Shown here: positions 35,876-45,903 of the stretch, in pieces
Position numbering within the stretch: position 1 is the first letter of the stretch
Layout of the letters: the number at the start of each line of letters is the position of its first letter
DNA from: Saccharothrix sp. NRRL B-16314
Lineage (GTDB): Bacteria > Actinomycetota > Actinomycetes > Mycobacteriales > Pseudonocardiaceae
Assembly: GCF_000716595.1 (NCBI RefSeq)
Contig: NZ_JNXC01000003.1
Span: forward strand, 124,001-188,000
DNA: 64,000 bases
Reading direction: 5' to 3'
Position numbers and translations under genes: made by a program
Notes under the pieces: model-generated
What the model saw: only the letters and a program-made list of their open reading frames with translations
Database searches by the model: none
Told to the model about the DNA's origin: nothing

Positions 35876-38800
35876 ATGTTCCGCAAGGTTCTTGTCGCCA
35901 ACCGCGGCGAGATCGCGATCCGGGCCTTTCGCGCCGCCTACGAACTGGGCGCCGGCACGGTTGCCGTCTTCCCCCACGAGGACCGCAACTCCCTGCACAG
36001 GCTGAAGGCCGACGAGTCGTACGAGATCGGTGAGCCCGGCCACCCCGTCCGGGCCTACCTGTCCGTCGCCGAGATCATCAAAGCGGCCCGGAAGGCGGGC
36101 GCCGACGCGGTCTACCCCGGCTACGGCTTCCTGTCGGAGAACCCCGAGCTGGCCAAGGCCTGCGCCGAAGCGGGCATCACGTTCGTCGGCCCGCCCTCGG
36201 ACGTGCTCGAACTGACCGGCAACAAGGCCCGCGCCATCGCCGCGGCCCGTGAAGCCGGCCTGCCGGTGCTCAGGTCCAGCGAGCCGTCCAGCGATATCGA
36301 CGCCCTGCTCCAGGCCGCCGACGACATCACGTTCCCCGTCTTCGTCAAGGCGGTCGCGGGCGGTGGCGGTCGCGGTATGCGGCGCGTCGAGGAGCGCAGC
36401 GCGCTGCGCGAGGCCCTGGAAGCCGCGTCGCGCGAGGCCGAATCCGCGTTCGGCGACCCGACGGTGTTCCTCGAGCAGGCCGTGATCGAGCCGCGGCACA
36501 TCGAGGTGCAGATCCTCGCCGACGGCGAGGGCAACGTGATGCACCTGTTCGAGCGGGACTGCTCGGTGCAGCGCCGGCACCAGAAGGTCATCGAGATCGC
36601 GCCCGCGCCGAACCTCGACCCGGAACTGCGCGAGCGGATGTGCAACGACGCGGTCAAGTTCGCCCGGCACATCGGCTACCGCAACGCGGGCACCGTCGAG
36701 TTCCTGCTCGACCCCCGCGGCAACTACGTCTTCATCGAGATGAACCCGCGCATCCAGGTCGAGCACACCGTCACCGAAGAGGTGACGGACGTGGACCTCG
36801 TGCAGTCGCAGATGCGCATCGCGGGCGGCGAGTCCCTGGACGACCTCGGCCTGAGCCAGGACACCGTGCAGCTGCGCGGCGCGGCCCTCCAGTGCCGCAT
36901 CACGACCGAGGACCCGGCGAACGGTTTCCGCCCGGACATCGGCATGATCAGCGCCTACCGCTCGCCCGGCGGCTCCGGCATCCGGCTCGACGGCGGCACC
37001 ACCGGCGCGGGCACGGCGATCGGCGCGCACTTCGACTCGATGCTGGTCAAGCTGACCTGCCGAGGCCGGACGTTCTCCGCCGCGGTCGCCCGCGCCCGTC
37101 GCGCGGTGGCCGAGTTCCGCATCCGCGGCGTGTCCACGAACATCCCGTTCCTCCAGGCGGTGCTGGACGACCCGGACTTCTACGAGGGCCGCGTCACCAC
37201 CTCGTTCATCGAGAAGCGCCCGCACCTGCTGACCGCCCGGCACTCCGCCGACCGCGGCACGCGCATGCTCACCTACCTGGCCGACGTGACGGTGAACAAG
37301 CCCAACGGGCCGCGTCCGTCCGTCGTGGACCCGAAGGTGAAGCTGCCGGCGGTCGACCTGAACGCCGAGCCGCAGCCCGGGTCGAGGCAGAAGCTGATCG
37401 AGCTGGGTCCGGAGGGCTTCGCCCGGTGGCTGCGGGAGAGCAAGGCGCTGGCCGTCACGGACACCACGTTCCGGGACGCGCACCAGTCGTTGCTGGCCAC
37501 GCGGGTGCGCACCAAGGACCTGCTCGCCATCGCGCCGCACGTGGCCCGCATGGCGCCGCAGTTGCTGTCGTTGGAGGCGTGGGGCGGTGCCACGTACGAC
37601 GTGGCGCTGCGCTTCCTCGCCGAAGACCCGTGGGAGCGGCTCGCCGCGCTGCGCGAGGCCGTTCCCAACATCACGCTCCAGATGTTGCTGCGCGGTCGCA
37701 ACACGGTCGGGTACACGCCCTACCCCGAGGCTGTGACCAGCGCGTTCGTCGAAGAGGCGACGAAGACCGGTATCGACATCTTCCGGATCTTCGACGCGCT
37801 CAACGACGTGGAGCAGATGCGCCCGGCGATCGAGGCCGTCCGGGAGACCGGCACGGCGGTGGCGGAGGTGTGCCTCTGCTACACGTCGGACCTGTCGAAC
37901 CCGGACGAGCGGCTCTACACGCTCGACTACTACCTGAAGCTGGCCGAGCAGATCGTCGGCGCGGGTGCGCACGTGCTCGCGGTGAAGGACATGGCGGGTC
38001 TGCTGCGGCCTCCGGCGGCGGCGCGGCTGGTGAGCGCGTTGCGCAAGGAGTTCGACCTGCCGGTGCACCTGCACACCCACGACACGGCGGGTGGGCAGCT
38101 GGCGACGTACCTCGCGGCGATCCAGGCCGGCGTGGACGCGGTGGACGGCGCGGTGGCGTCGATGGCGGGCACCACGTCGCAGCCGCCGCTGTCGGCGATC
38201 GTGGCGGCGACCGACTACACCGACCGCGCCACCGGGCTGGACCTGCGGGCGGTCTGCGACCTGGAGCCGTACTGGGAGTCGGTGCGGAAGGTGTACGCGC
38301 CGTTCGAGTCCGGGATTCCCGGGCCGACCGGGCGGGTGTACTCGCACGAGATCCCCGGCGGGCAGCTGTCGAACCTGCGCACCCAGGCGGTCGCGCTCGG
38401 GCTCGGGCAGAAGTTCGAGGAGATCGAGGCCATGTACGCGGCGGCCGACCGGATGCTCGGGCGGCTGGTGAAGGTGACGCCCTCGTCCAAGGTCGTCGGC
38501 GACCTGGCGCTGCACCTCGTCGGGGCGGGGGTCTCGCCGTCCGACTTCGAGGCCGATCCCGGGAGGTTCGACATCCCGGCTTCGGTGATCGGGTTCCTGC
38601 ACGGTGAGCTGGGCGACCCGCCCGGTGGGTGGCCGGAGCCGTTCCGGAGCAAGGCGTTGCAGGGGCGTGCGGCGCCCAAGGGCGTCGCGGAGCTGGACGA
38701 CGCGGACCTGAAGGGGTTGGAGGACGACCGGCGGGCGACGTTGAACCGGCTGTTGTTCCCCGCGCCGACCAGGGAGTTCCAGGCGCACCGCGATGCCTAC

Positions 38801-39253
38801 GGGGACACGAGTGTGCTGGGCAGCAAGGACTTCTTCTACGGGTTGAAGCCCGGTGAGGAGTACCAGGTCGACCTCGAACCCGGCGTGCGGCTGCTGATCG
38901 GGCTCGAAGCGATCGGCGAGGCGGACGAGCGCGGCATCCGGACCGTGATGGCCACGTTGAACGGGCAGCTGCGGCCCATCCAGGTGCGGGACCGGTCGAT
39001 CGCGGCCGAGGTGCCGGTGGCGGAGAAGGCGGACCGGACCAACCCGGGTCACGTCGCGGCGCCGTTCGCCGGGGTGGTCACGCCCAGCGTGGCCGAGGAC
39101 GACGTGGTCGAGGTCGGTCAGACGATCGCGACCATCGAGGCGATGAAGATGGAGGCCGCTATCACGGCGCCCAAGGCTGGGCGGGTCAAGCGGCTGGCTG
39201 TGCGGGGTGTGGCGCAGGTCGAGGGTGGGGATCTGCTGGTGGTGTTGGAGTGA
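35876..39253 (+). CDS. pyc: pyruvate carboxylase
   Basis: A 1125-residue single-chain enzyme that carboxylates pyruvate to oxaloacetate (anaplerosis). Biotin carboxylase/ATP-grasp occupies about 1-450 (KVLVANRGEIAIRAFRAA start, AVAGGGGRGMRRV near 162). The carboxyltransferase barrel starts at DTTFRDAHQSLLATR near 535. Biotinyl-lysine is about residue 1090 in EAMKMEA at the C-terminus. Full length and order match actinobacterial Pyc. Confidence 0.97.
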   Translation: MFRKVLVANRGEIAIRAFRAAYELGAGTVAVFPHEDRNSLHRLKADESYEIGEPGHPVRAYLSVAEIIKAARKAGADAVYPGYGFLSENPELAKACAEAGITFVGPPSDVLELTGNKARAIAAAREAGLPVLRSSEPSSDIDALLQAADDITFPVFVKAVAGGGGRGMRRVEERSALREALEAASREAESAFGDPTVFLEQAVIEPRHIEVQILADGEGNVMHLFERDCSVQRRHQKVIEIAPAPNLDPELRERMCNDAVKFARHIGYRNAGTVEFLLDPRGNYVFIEMNPRIQVEHTVTEEVTDVDLVQSQMRIAGGESLDDLGLSQDTVQLRGAALQCRITTEDPANGFRPDIGMISAYRSPGGSGIRLDGGTTGAGTAIGAHFDSMLVKLTCRGRTFSAAVARARRAVAEFRIRGVSTNIPFLQAVLDDPDFYEGRVTTSFIEKRPHLLTARHSADRGTRMLTYLADVTVNKPNGPRPSVVDPKVKLPAVDLNAEPQPGSRQKLIELGPEGFARWLRESKALAVTDTTFRDAHQSLLATRVRTKDLLAIAPHVARMAPQLLSLEAWGGATYDVALRFLAEDPWERLAALREAVPNITLQMLLRGRNTVGYTPYPEAVTSAFVEEATKTGIDIFRIFDALNDVEQMRPAIEAVRETGTAVAEVCLCYTSDLSNPDERLYTLDYYLKLAEQIVGAGAHVLAVKDMAGLLRPPAAARLVSALRKEFDLPVHLHTHDTAGGQLATYLAAIQAGVDAVDGAVASMAGTTSQPPLSAIVAATDYTDRATGLDLRAVCDLEPYWESVRKVYAPFESGIPGPTGRVYSHEIPGGQLSNLRTQAVALGLGQKFEEIEAMYAAADRMLGRLVKVTPSSKVVGDLALHLVGAGVSPSDFEADPGRFDIPASVIGFLHGELGDPPGGWPEPFRSKALQGRAAPKGVAELDDADLKGLEDDRRATLNRLLFPAPTREFQAHRDAYGDTSVLGSKDFFYGLKPGEEYQVDLEPGVRLLIGLEAIGEADERGIRTVMATLNGQLRPIQVRDRSIAAEVPVAEKADRTNPGHVAAPFAGVVTPSVAEDDVVEVGQTIATIEAMKMEAAITAPKAGRVKRLAVRGVAQVEGGDLLVVLE

Positions 39254-39331
39254 GAGTGGGGCTGGAGGGGGGCGTGGTTCCTCGGTCCGGCTTGATGTGA
39301 CACGGGGCCCTTACGGGCACCCCAGGCAGGC

Positions 39332-39384
39332 CGAAGCCGGGCAGGAATGGCGGGAAGAGCGTCCGCCAAGCCTGCCCGGCTTCG
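39332..39384 (+). terminator. large cruciform after pyc
   Basis: CGAAGCCGGGCAGG (39332-39345) pairs perfectly with CCTGCCCGGCTTCG (39371-39384). The loop carries an inner TGGCGG/CCGCCA stem. It starts 79 bp after pyc with no U-tract. Upstream at 39306-39317, GGGCCC-TTACGG-type GC-rich sequence adds further pairing. Confidence 0.5.
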
Positions 39385-39497
39385 ACCAGCCCATGGCACC
39401 CGAACCCATGTCAGATCAAGCCTCGTCGGTCACCGGCGGGTCCGCTGTGCGTGGGCGTGGTGGGAACAGGGGTGTTCGGTCGGTCGTTGGACGCTTC

Positions 39498-40577
39498 ATG
39501 AACAAGGTGACCGCTGGACTGCTCGCTCTCACGGCCGGGGCCGTCGCCTGGGCGGCGCGTGACGTGCCCTCGGCGATGGGTGGGAAGCCCGGTGGTGCGC
39601 GGGTGCTGCGGTCGCCTCGGTACCGGGACGGGAAGTTCCACAACGATTCGCCGACCCGGACGATGCCGGAGGGCGCGGCCGGGACGTTCCGCGAGTTGTT
39701 GTTCGGGGGTCAGCAGAGGCACCCGGTGGGTTCGGTGCCGTTGGTGCCGCCGGTCGCGGGGACGCCGGACGGGCTGCACATCACCTGGTACGGGCACGCG
39801 TCGGCGCTGATCGAGATCGACGGCGCGCGCGTCCTGGTCGATCCGGTGTGGAGCGACCGGTGCTCACCGTCCCCAGTGGTCGGTCCTCGCCGGCTGCACC
39901 CGGTACCCCACCAGCTGGACGAGGTGGGGCAGGTCGACGCGGTGGTCATCTCGCACGACCACTACGACCACCTGGACCTGCCGACGGTGCGGGCGTTGAC
40001 CCGGGACCAGGACGCGGTCTTCGTGGTTCCGCTGGGCATCGGCGCGCACCTGCGGCGGTGGAAGGTGCCCGAGCACCGGATCGTGGAGCTGGACTGGGAC
40101 GAGTCGCACGAGGTGGCGGGCGTCACCCTCGTCGCGACCGCCGCGCAGCACTTCTCCGGTCGGGGCTTCAAGCGGGACAACACGCTGTGGGCGTCGTGGG
40201 TCGTGAAGGGGCCACGGCACCGGGTGTACTACAGCGGCGACACGGGCTACTTCGACGGCTACAAGCGGATCGGTGAGGAGCACGGGCCGTTCGACGCCTC
40301 CCTGATCCAGATCGGCGCGTACGGGCCGGGGTGGCCCGACATCCACATGACGCCGGAAGAAGGAGTGGCCGCGCACCGGGACGTCCAGGGCGGCCTGCTG
40401 ATCCCGGTGCACTGGGCGACCTTCAACCTCGCGTTCCACGACTGGTCCGAGCCCGTGGACCGGGTGTGGCGGGAGGCCAAGGCGTCCGACGTCCCGCTCG
40501 CGGTGCCGCGGCCGGGTGAGCGGATCGACGTCGACCAGCCACCGGCGGTCGACGGGTGGTGGCAGGCGCTCGGGTGA
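39498..40577 (+). CDS. metallo-beta-lactamase fold hydrolase (UlaG/NAPE-PLD-like)
   Basis: 359 residues. Hydrophobic N-terminus 1-22 (possible signal or anchor). The metal motif SHDHYDHLDL lies near residue 155, ATAAQHFSGRG near 215, YYSGDTGYFDGY near 245 and IPVHWATFNLAFHDW near 305, as in lactonase/NAPE-phospholipase-D-like proteins. ATG at 39498 is preferred because codons upstream are A/T-rich at third positions; its ribosome site is weak. Possible phospholipid or lactone hydrolase. Confidence 0.8.
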   Translation: MNKVTAGLLALTAGAVAWAARDVPSAMGGKPGGARVLRSPRYRDGKFHNDSPTRTMPEGAAGTFRELLFGGQQRHPVGSVPLVPPVAGTPDGLHITWYGHASALIEIDGARVLVDPVWSDRCSPSPVVGPRRLHPVPHQLDEVGQVDAVVISHDHYDHLDLPTVRALTRDQDAVFVVPLGIGAHLRRWKVPEHRIVELDWDESHEVAGVTLVATAAQHFSGRGFKRDNTLWASWVVKGPRHRVYYSGDTGYFDGYKRIGEEHGPFDASLIQIGAYGPGWPDIHMTPEEGVAAHRDVQGGLLIPVHWATFNLAFHDWSEPVDRVWREAKASDVPLAVPRPGERIDVDQPPAVDGWWQALG

Positions 40578-40603
40578 GCCCCGGGCGGTGAGACGATGAC
40601 CGG

Positions 40604-41170
40604 GTGACCAGGATCGTCGCGGGCGCCGCGGGTGGCCGGAAGCTGCAAGTGCCCCCACGCGGCACCCGTCCTACTTCCGACCGCGTGCGGGAGGCGTTGT
40701 TCAGCTCCCTCGAAGCGTGGGTCGACCTGGACGGCGCCACCGTGCTCGACCTCTACGCGGGGACGGGGGCGCTCGGGTTCGAGGCGCTGTCCCGGGGCGC
40801 GGCTCGGGCCACGTTCGTGGAGTCGGACAAGCGGGCTTCCGAAGTCTTGAAGGCGAACGCCCGGTCGGTCGCGCTGCCCGGAGCGACGGTCCTCAACCGC
40901 ACTTCCGAGGCCGTCGTGGCCGTGGCGGCGGACGACCCGTGCGATGTGATCTTCGCCGATCCGCCCTACGCGGTGACCGACCGGCAGCTCGACCGGGTGC
41001 TCGAAGCGCTGGTCACCAACGGTTGGACGAAACCGGGCTCGCTGATCATCGTGGAACGGGACGCCCGGAGTCCCGAACCGACGTGGCCAAGTCCACTGGA
41101 ATCCTTGCGCAGCAAGCGATATGGCGACACCGCGCTGCACTGGGCCGAACACGGTGACGCCTCCGGGTGA
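40604..41170 (+). CDS. rsmD: 16S rRNA (guanine966-N2)-methyltransferase
   Basis: 188 residues. IVAGAAGGRKL start, RPTSDRVREALF near residue 25, SAM-binding LDLYAGTGALGFEALSRGA near 47, and the N-methyltransferase motif DPPY (FADPPYAV) near 125. Directly upstream of coaD, a conserved pair. Confidence 0.95.
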   Translation: MTRIVAGAAGGRKLQVPPRGTRPTSDRVREALFSSLEAWVDLDGATVLDLYAGTGALGFEALSRGAARATFVESDKRASEVLKANARSVALPGATVLNRTSEAVVAVAADDPCDVIFADPPYAVTDRQLDRVLEALVTNGWTKPGSLIIVERDARSPEPTWPSPLESLRSKRYGDTALHWAEHGDASG

Positions 41171-41224
41171 TGCGGACCACGCACCTGAGTGGATGCGTCC
41201 GATCGGGTGCTACCGTCCGAAACC

Positions 41225-41707
41225 ATGACGCGTGCCGTGTGCCCCGGCTCCTACGACCCGGCCACCAACGGACACCTGGACATCATCGGCAGAGCCTCGA
41301 AGCTCTTCGACGAGGTAGTCGTCGCCGTGATGATCAACAAGAACAAGAAGACGCTCTTCTCGGTCGAGGAGCGCACCGAGATGCTGCGCGACGTGACCGC
41401 GCAGTGGCCCAACGTGCGGGTCGACTCCTGGTACGGCCTGCTGGTCGACTACTGCCGCGAGAACGACATCCAGGTCAGCGTGAAGGGCCTGCGCGCGGTC
41501 AGCGACTACGACTACGAGCTGCAGATGGCGCAGATGAACTACCAGCTCACCGGGGTCGAGACGCTGTTCATGCCGACGAACCCCATCTACAGCTACCTGG
41601 CCAGCTCCCTGGTCAAGGACGTGGCCACGTACGGCGGCGACGTCACCAGCCTGCTGCCGCCGACCATCAAGGACCGGCTCATGGCCCGCCTCGCCGAGAG
41701 TCGCTGA
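41225..41707 (+). CDS. coaD: phosphopantetheine adenylyltransferase
   Basis: 160 residues. CPGSYDPATNGHLDII near residue 5 contains the nucleotide-binding T/HxGH-type motif. SVKGLRAVSDYDYELQMAQMN near 88 and PIYSYLASSLVKDVA near 120 are also typical. It makes dephospho-CoA. ATG at 41225 is preferred to an upstream GTG by family length. Confidence 0.96.
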   Translation: MTRAVCPGSYDPATNGHLDIIGRASKLFDEVVVAVMINKNKKTLFSVEERTEMLRDVTAQWPNVRVDSWYGLLVDYCRENDIQVSVKGLRAVSDYDYELQMAQMNYQLTGVETLFMPTNPIYSYLASSLVKDVATYGGDVTSLLPPTIKDRLMARLAESR

Positions 41708-41717
41708 CCGGTCACAC

Positions 41718-41740
41718 CGGGTTAACCGGTAACCCGTTCT
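41718..41740 (+). terminator. hairpin after coaD
   Basis: CGGGTTA-ACCGG-TAACCCG, a perfect 7-bp stem 11 nt after the coaD stop, followed by TTCTTCT. Confidence 0.55.
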
Positions 41741-41771
41741 TCTGTCACCCTGCGTGGTTACGTTCGAGAGC

Positions 41772-42200
41772 ATGAGCGAGATCACATCGCGCACCGTGAA
41801 GGTGCTGCTCTCCCTGCTCCTGGTCCTCACGGGCGCTTCCACCACCTCCAGCCCGGCTCTCGCCGCCGAGTCGATCGGGGTGGCGCAGGCCGCCTGCGGC
41901 GACACGTCGGCCTTCCGCGAGGTCGCCCTGTCCAGCCTGCCGACCCAGGCGACCGACACCGTCCGCCTCGTCCAGCGCGGCGGGCCGTACCCGTATTCGC
42001 AGGACAACCAGACCTTCTACAACCGCGAGGGCATCCTCCCGGCCTGCTACACCGGCTACTACAAGGAGTACACGGTCAAGACGCCGGGCATCTCCACGCG
42101 CGGCGCGCGGCGGATCGTGACCGGCAACGCGCCCCCGAAGCTGTACTTCTACACGCCGGACCACTACGCGAGCTTCGTCCTCGTGGACATCACCCGGTAG
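41772..42200 (+). CDS. secreted guanyl-specific ribonuclease (RNase N1/Sa family)
   Basis: 142 residues, signal peptide to about residue 32 (ALA-A). The mature domain closely follows RNase Sa/St: LSSLPTQATDTV, GPYPYSQDNQTFYNRE, EYTVKTPG, RGARRIVTG, DHYASF. Catalytic residues are Glu86, Arg110/Arg113 and His131. A Cys42-Cys92 pair replaces the N-to-C-terminal disulfide of RNase Sa, as in RNase St-type enzymes. It cleaves RNA after guanosine. No barstar-like inhibitor gene is seen nearby. Confidence 0.9.
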   Translation: MSEITSRTVKVLLSLLLVLTGASTTSSPALAAESIGVAQAACGDTSAFREVALSSLPTQATDTVRLVQRGGPYPYSQDNQTFYNREGILPACYTGYYKEYTVKTPGISTRGARRIVTGNAPPKLYFYTPDHYASFVLVDITR

Positions 42201-42287
42201 TCGGACACGCCCTGCCGATCTCCCGGCGGCGACGAGATCGGCAGGGCACACTGGGACGGGTACTGCTGTGGGCGCGAGGAGTGAGAC

Positions 42288-43004
42288 GTGTACCGGGTGT
42301 TCGAGGCCCTCGACGAGCTGGTCACGATCGTCGAGGAAGCGCGTGGCGTGCCGATGACCTCCGGGTGCGTCGTGCCGCGCGGTGACGTGCTCGAACTCCT
42401 CGACGACGTGCGCGACGCCATCCCGGCCGAGCTGGACGACGCCCAGGACGTGCTGGACCACCGCGACGAGCTGGTCGGCAAGGCCCAGCACGACGCGGAC
42501 CAGGCCCTGAGCAAGGCCCGGTCCGACGCCGAGCGGATGGTCGCCGAGGCGCAGCACGAGGCCGAGCGGATGCTGTCCGAGGCGCGCGCGCGTGCCGAGC
42601 GGATGGTGGCCGAGGCCGAGGACCAGGCGCAGCGCACGGTCTCCGCGGGCCGGCAGGAGTACGAGGACCTGGTGGGCCGCGCCCACGCCGAGGCGGACCG
42701 CATGGTCCAGGCGGGCCGGGCCAACTACGAGCGCGCGATCGAGGAGGGCCGGGCGGAGCAGGTGCGCCTGGTCGACCGGACCGAGGTCGTGCAGGCCGCG
42801 CACGCCGAGTCCGCTCGCGTGCTGGAGGCCGCCCAGACGGAGGCCATCCGGCTGCGCGGCGAGTGCGACGCGTACGTGGACGGCAAGCTGGCCGACTTCG
42901 AGGACCTGCTCGCGCACACCCTGCGCAGCGTCGGGAAGGGCCGTTCGCACCTGCGCGGCCCGGCCGTCGCGAGCGCTGCCGCACCGTTCGACTACCGCGA
43001 TTAG
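42288..43004 (+). CDS. sepIVA: SepIVA-like septation/polarity coiled-coil protein
   Basis: 238 residues: YRVFEALDELVTIVEEARGVPMT start, then a DivIVA-like coiled coil (about residues 45-215) with AERMVAEA-type heptads. It occupies the position of Rv2927c/SepIVA before the yceD-rpmF-rnc group. SepIVA is an essential mycobacterial division factor. Function here is by homology and synteny. Confidence 0.85.
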   Translation: MYRVFEALDELVTIVEEARGVPMTSGCVVPRGDVLELLDDVRDAIPAELDDAQDVLDHRDELVGKAQHDADQALSKARSDAERMVAEAQHEAERMLSEARARAERMVAEAEDQAQRTVSAGRQEYEDLVGRAHAEADRMVQAGRANYERAIEEGRAEQVRLVDRTEVVQAAHAESARVLEAAQTEAIRLRGECDAYVDGKLADFEDLLAHTLRSVGKGRSHLRGPAVASAAAPFDYRD

Positions 43005-43119
43005 GACCAAGTGAGACCCGACCGAACTACGTTCCACCTGCCGATTTCACGTCGACGCCGGTTGTCCCGTACCCTTGACCGGCTGGTCGTGGTAAGTCCC
43101 CGATCGCACACCAAACATC

Positions 43120-43707
43120 ATGTCTGAGCATCGTCACGCCTCCGCGCGTCCCACAGCGACCGGGCCCTGGGTCATCGACACCAGGGACCTCGGGCGTCGT
43201 GCGGGCTCCAGCCGCGGTCTGCGCAGGACGGTGCCCGCCGAAGGCCTCGGCCTCGCGGGCGTGATCGAGGTGCCGTCGGGTGGCAACGTCGAACTCGACC
43301 TCCTGCTGGAGTCGGTGGTCGAAGGCGTGCTCGTGACGGGCACGGCCGCGACGGAGGTCGAAGGGGAGTGCTCGCGCTGCCTGGAGCCGCTGTCGGAGCA
43401 GGTCGAGGTGGAGCTGACCGAGCTGTACGCGTACCCGGACAGCACCACCGACGAGACCACCGAAGAGGGCGAGGTCAGCCGTCTGCACGACGACCTCCTC
43501 GACCTCGAACCCGTGGTGCGCGACGCCATCGTGCTCGCGCTGCCGCAGGTGCCGCTCTGCTCGCCGGACTGCCTCGGGCTGTGCGTCGACTGCGGCGGCA
43601 AGCTGGCTGATCTCGGCCCCGATCACGGGCATGAGACGATTGACCCCCGTTGGGCCGCGTTGCAAGAGCGGTTCGACGGGAATCGTGACAATCCAGAGGA
43701 GAACTAG
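43120..43707 (+). CDS. YceD/DUF177 family protein
   Basis: 195 residues. Cys motifs CSRC near residue 87 and [14 protein letters not shown] near 147, then [18 protein letters not shown]. YceD proteins affect 23S rRNA accumulation and are almost always upstream of rpmF, as here (2 nt between stop and GTG). Equivalent to Rv2926c. Confidence 0.9.
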   Translation: MSEHRHASARPTATGPWVIDTRDLGRRAGSSRGLRRTVPAEGLGLAGVIEVPSGGNVELDLLLESVVEGVLVTGTAATEVEGECSRCLEPLSEQVEVELTELYAYPDSTTDETTEEGEVSRLHDDLLDLEPVVRDAIVLALPQVPLCSPDCLGLCVDCGGKLADLGPDHGHETIDPRWAALQERFDGNRDNPEEN

Positions 43708-43709
43708 TC

Positions 43710-43892
43710 GTGGCCGTCCCGAAGCGGAAGATGTCGCGCTCGAACACGCGCTCGCGCCGCGCTCAGTGGAAGACCAGTGCCGTGCACCTGGTGGCTTGCC
43801 AGAACCGGGCCTGCCGCCAGCCGAAGCCGCAGCACATCGCCTGCCCGACCTGTGGCCAGTACGACGGCCGCCAGGTCGTCCAGCCGGCCTGA
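43710..43892 (+). CDS. rpmF: 50S ribosomal protein L32
   Basis: 60 residues. [20 protein letters not shown] start and four Cys (CQNRAC, CPTC) forming a zinc-binding L32. GTG start after the yceD-like stop, probably translationally coupled; AGAGGAG just upstream. Confidence 0.96.
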   Translation: MAVPKRKMSRSNTRSRRAQWKTSAVHLVACQNRACRQPKPQHIACPTCGQYDGRQVVQPA

Positions 43893-43922
43893 TCACCCCT
43901 CTGGCGAAGGTAGCGGCGAATC

Positions 43923-44750
43923 GTGGGGGGTAGGTCGTCGCGCGGTCGGTCCGCCGACCGCGCCCCGTTGATCGAAGCGCTCGGCGTCCCCTTGGACGCC
44001 GAGCTGCTGACGCTCGCGCTCACACACCGGTCGTACGCGTACGAGAACGGCGGTCTGCCGCCGAACGAGCGACTGGAATTCCTCGGCGACGCGGTGCTCG
44101 GCCTCGTCGTCACCGACCACCTGTACCTGACCCACCCGGACCTGCCCGAGGGGCAGTTGGCCAAGCTCCGCGCGAGCGTGGTCAACATGCACGCCCTGGC
44201 CGGTGTGGCCCGTGGGTTGGGTGACGACGGGTTGGGCGGGCACCTCCTGCTCGGTCGTGGCGAGGAGCTGACCGGCGGCAGGGACAAGGCGAGCATCCTC
44301 GCGGACGGCCTCGAAGCCGTCATCGGCGCGGTGTACCTGCAATTCGGCATAGAGACCGCGCGTCAACTGGTCCACCACCTGTTCGACCCGCTGCTGGCGG
44401 AAGCGCCGCTGCGTGGCGCCGGGCTGGACTGGAAGACCAGTCTGCAAGAGCTGACCGCCTCGGCCGGCCTGGGCGTGCCCGAGTACCGGGTCGACGACCA
44501 GGGTCCTGACCACCGCAAGGAGTTCACCGCAACGGTGCACGTCGGTGGCCAGGCCTACGGCACCGGCGATGGGCGGACGAAGAAGGAAGCCGAGCAGAAG
44601 GCGGCCGAGGCCGCCTACCGGGTGCTGCACGAACGGGTACGCGCGGAGCAGGAGCTCAGCGCGTCCGGGAACGGCCACGCACCCGACTCGGCGGGCAACC
44701 AGACTTCACCCCAGGCTTTACCTCAGGCTTCACCTACTCAGGAAGACTGA
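43923..44750 (+). CDS. rnc: ribonuclease III
   Basis: 275 residues. Catalytic signature [15 protein letters not shown] near residue 48, [19 protein letters not shown] near 122, dsRNA-binding domain about 165-235. It extends about 35 residues past the dsRBD with a Gln/Pro/Ser tail. Cuts dsRNA in rRNA and mRNA processing. GTG start. Confidence 0.95.
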   Translation: MGGRSSRGRSADRAPLIEALGVPLDAELLTLALTHRSYAYENGGLPPNERLEFLGDAVLGLVVTDHLYLTHPDLPEGQLAKLRASVVNMHALAGVARGLGDDGLGGHLLLGRGEELTGGRDKASILADGLEAVIGAVYLQFGIETARQLVHHLFDPLLAEAPLRGAGLDWKTSLQELTASAGLGVPEYRVDDQGPDHRKEFTATVHVGGQAYGTGDGRTKKEAEQKAAEAAYRVLHERVRAEQELSASGNGHAPDSAGNQTSPQALPQASPTQED

Positions 44751-44757
44751 CGCCGAA

Positions 44758-44988
44758 ATGTATGCCACGAACGTCCGGACGAACCGGCGCGCGCACCACG
44801 CGCGCTCGTCCCGCCCGCTGAACGCCAGCCGCAACGGCGGCATCCAGGGCCTGGTCCTCGTGCGCGACACCGCCCAGGCGGGCGGCTGGATGCTCAAGCC
44901 GACCAAGCCGCAGGCCGCCGCTTACGAGATGCTCGAAGAGCTGGAGCGCGCCGAGGTCGAGGCCGCCGAGCACGAGACCGAGGACTGA
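44758..44988 (+). CDS. small conserved-looking protein between rnc and mutM
   Basis: 76 residues. Basic N-terminus ([23 protein letters not shown]), hydrophobic middle ([18 protein letters not shown]), acidic helical C-terminus ([17 protein letters not shown]). ATG at 44758; the same frame is open further upstream but overlaps rnc. Codon use is typical of the region. 7 nt after rnc and 10 nt before mutM, so cotranscribed. I do not recognise the family. Confidence 0.7.
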   Translation: MYATNVRTNRRAHHARSSRPLNASRNGGIQGLVLVRDTAQAGGWMLKPTKPQAAAYEMLEELERAEVEAAEHETED

Positions 44989-44998
44989 TCACCCGGCC

Positions 44999-45886
44999 GT
45001 GCCCGAGTTGCCCGAGGTAGAAGTAGTCCGCCGAGGTCTGCACGAGCACGTGGCCGGAAGGACGGTCGCTTCGGTCGACGTCCTGCACCCGCGCGCAATC
45101 CGCCGCCACCTACCCGGTGCGGCGGATTTCGCCGTGCGCTTGACCGGTCAGCGCCTCGAAGCCGCCCGCCGGCGCGGCAAGTACCTGTGGATCGACCTCT
45201 CGGGTGGCGAAGCGGTGCTCGCGCACCTGGGTATGAGCGGCCAGATGCTGGTCCAGCCCGGGGACGCGCCGGACGAGAAGCACCTGCGGGTGCGGGTCCG
45301 GTTCACCGACGACGGCCCTGAACTGCGGTTCGTCGACCAGCGCACGTTCGGTGGCCTGGCGTTGGCCGACCTCGTGGAGGTCGACGGGACCTGGCTGCCG
45401 CAGCCGGTGGCGCACATCGCGCGTGATCCGATGGACCCGGTGTTCGACCCGGACGCGGCCGTGGCGGCGTTGCGGCGGCGGCGCACCGAGATCAAGCGTG
45501 CGCTGCTCGACCAGACGCTGGTGTCCGGCATCGGGAACATCTACGCGGACGAGGCGCTGTGGCGGGCCAGGCTGCACGGACTGCGTCCGGCGGACCGGCT
45601 GACCAGGCCCAAGGCCGCCGAGCTGCTGGAGCACGCCACCCAAGTGATGCACGAGGCGCTGGGGCAGGGCGGCACGTCGTTCGACGCGCTCTACGTCAAC
45701 GTGAACGGCCAGTCGGGCTACTTCGACCGGGCGCTGGCCGTGTACGGGCAGGAGGACGAGCCGTGCCGGCGGTGCGGGACGCCGATCAGGCGCGAGCCCT
45801 TCATGAACCGCTCGTCGTACTCGTGCCCGCGCTGCCAACCGCGCCCCCGCCGAACTGATCGGGCAGCGGTGGCCGTGCGCGGCTGA
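44999..45886 (+). CDS. mutM: formamidopyrimidine-DNA glycosylase
   Basis: 295 residues. [13 protein letters not shown] start gives the catalytic Pro2/Glu3. Lys58-type residue is in [10 protein letters not shown], the H2TH region in [13 protein letters not shown], and the zinc finger is CRRCG-x-PI...CPRCQ at the C-terminus. It removes 8-oxoguanine. GTG start. Together with mutT1 and ung it makes three base-damage enzymes in this window. Confidence 0.96.
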   Translation: MPELPEVEVVRRGLHEHVAGRTVASVDVLHPRAIRRHLPGAADFAVRLTGQRLEAARRRGKYLWIDLSGGEAVLAHLGMSGQMLVQPGDAPDEKHLRVRVRFTDDGPELRFVDQRTFGGLALADLVEVDGTWLPQPVAHIARDPMDPVFDPDAAVAALRRRRTEIKRALLDQTLVSGIGNIYADEALWRARLHGLRPADRLTRPKAAELLEHATQVMHEALGQGGTSFDALYVNVNGQSGYFDRALAVYGQEDEPCRRCGTPIRREPFMNRSSYSCPRCQPRPRRTDRAAVAVRG

Positions 45887-45903
45887 TCCGTCGCGGGGTG
45901 GGG

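Noticed and set aside
35723..39052. 1109-codon frame antisense to pyc
   Set aside because: Shadow of the pyc gene; no domain and composition dictated by the opposite strand's third positions.
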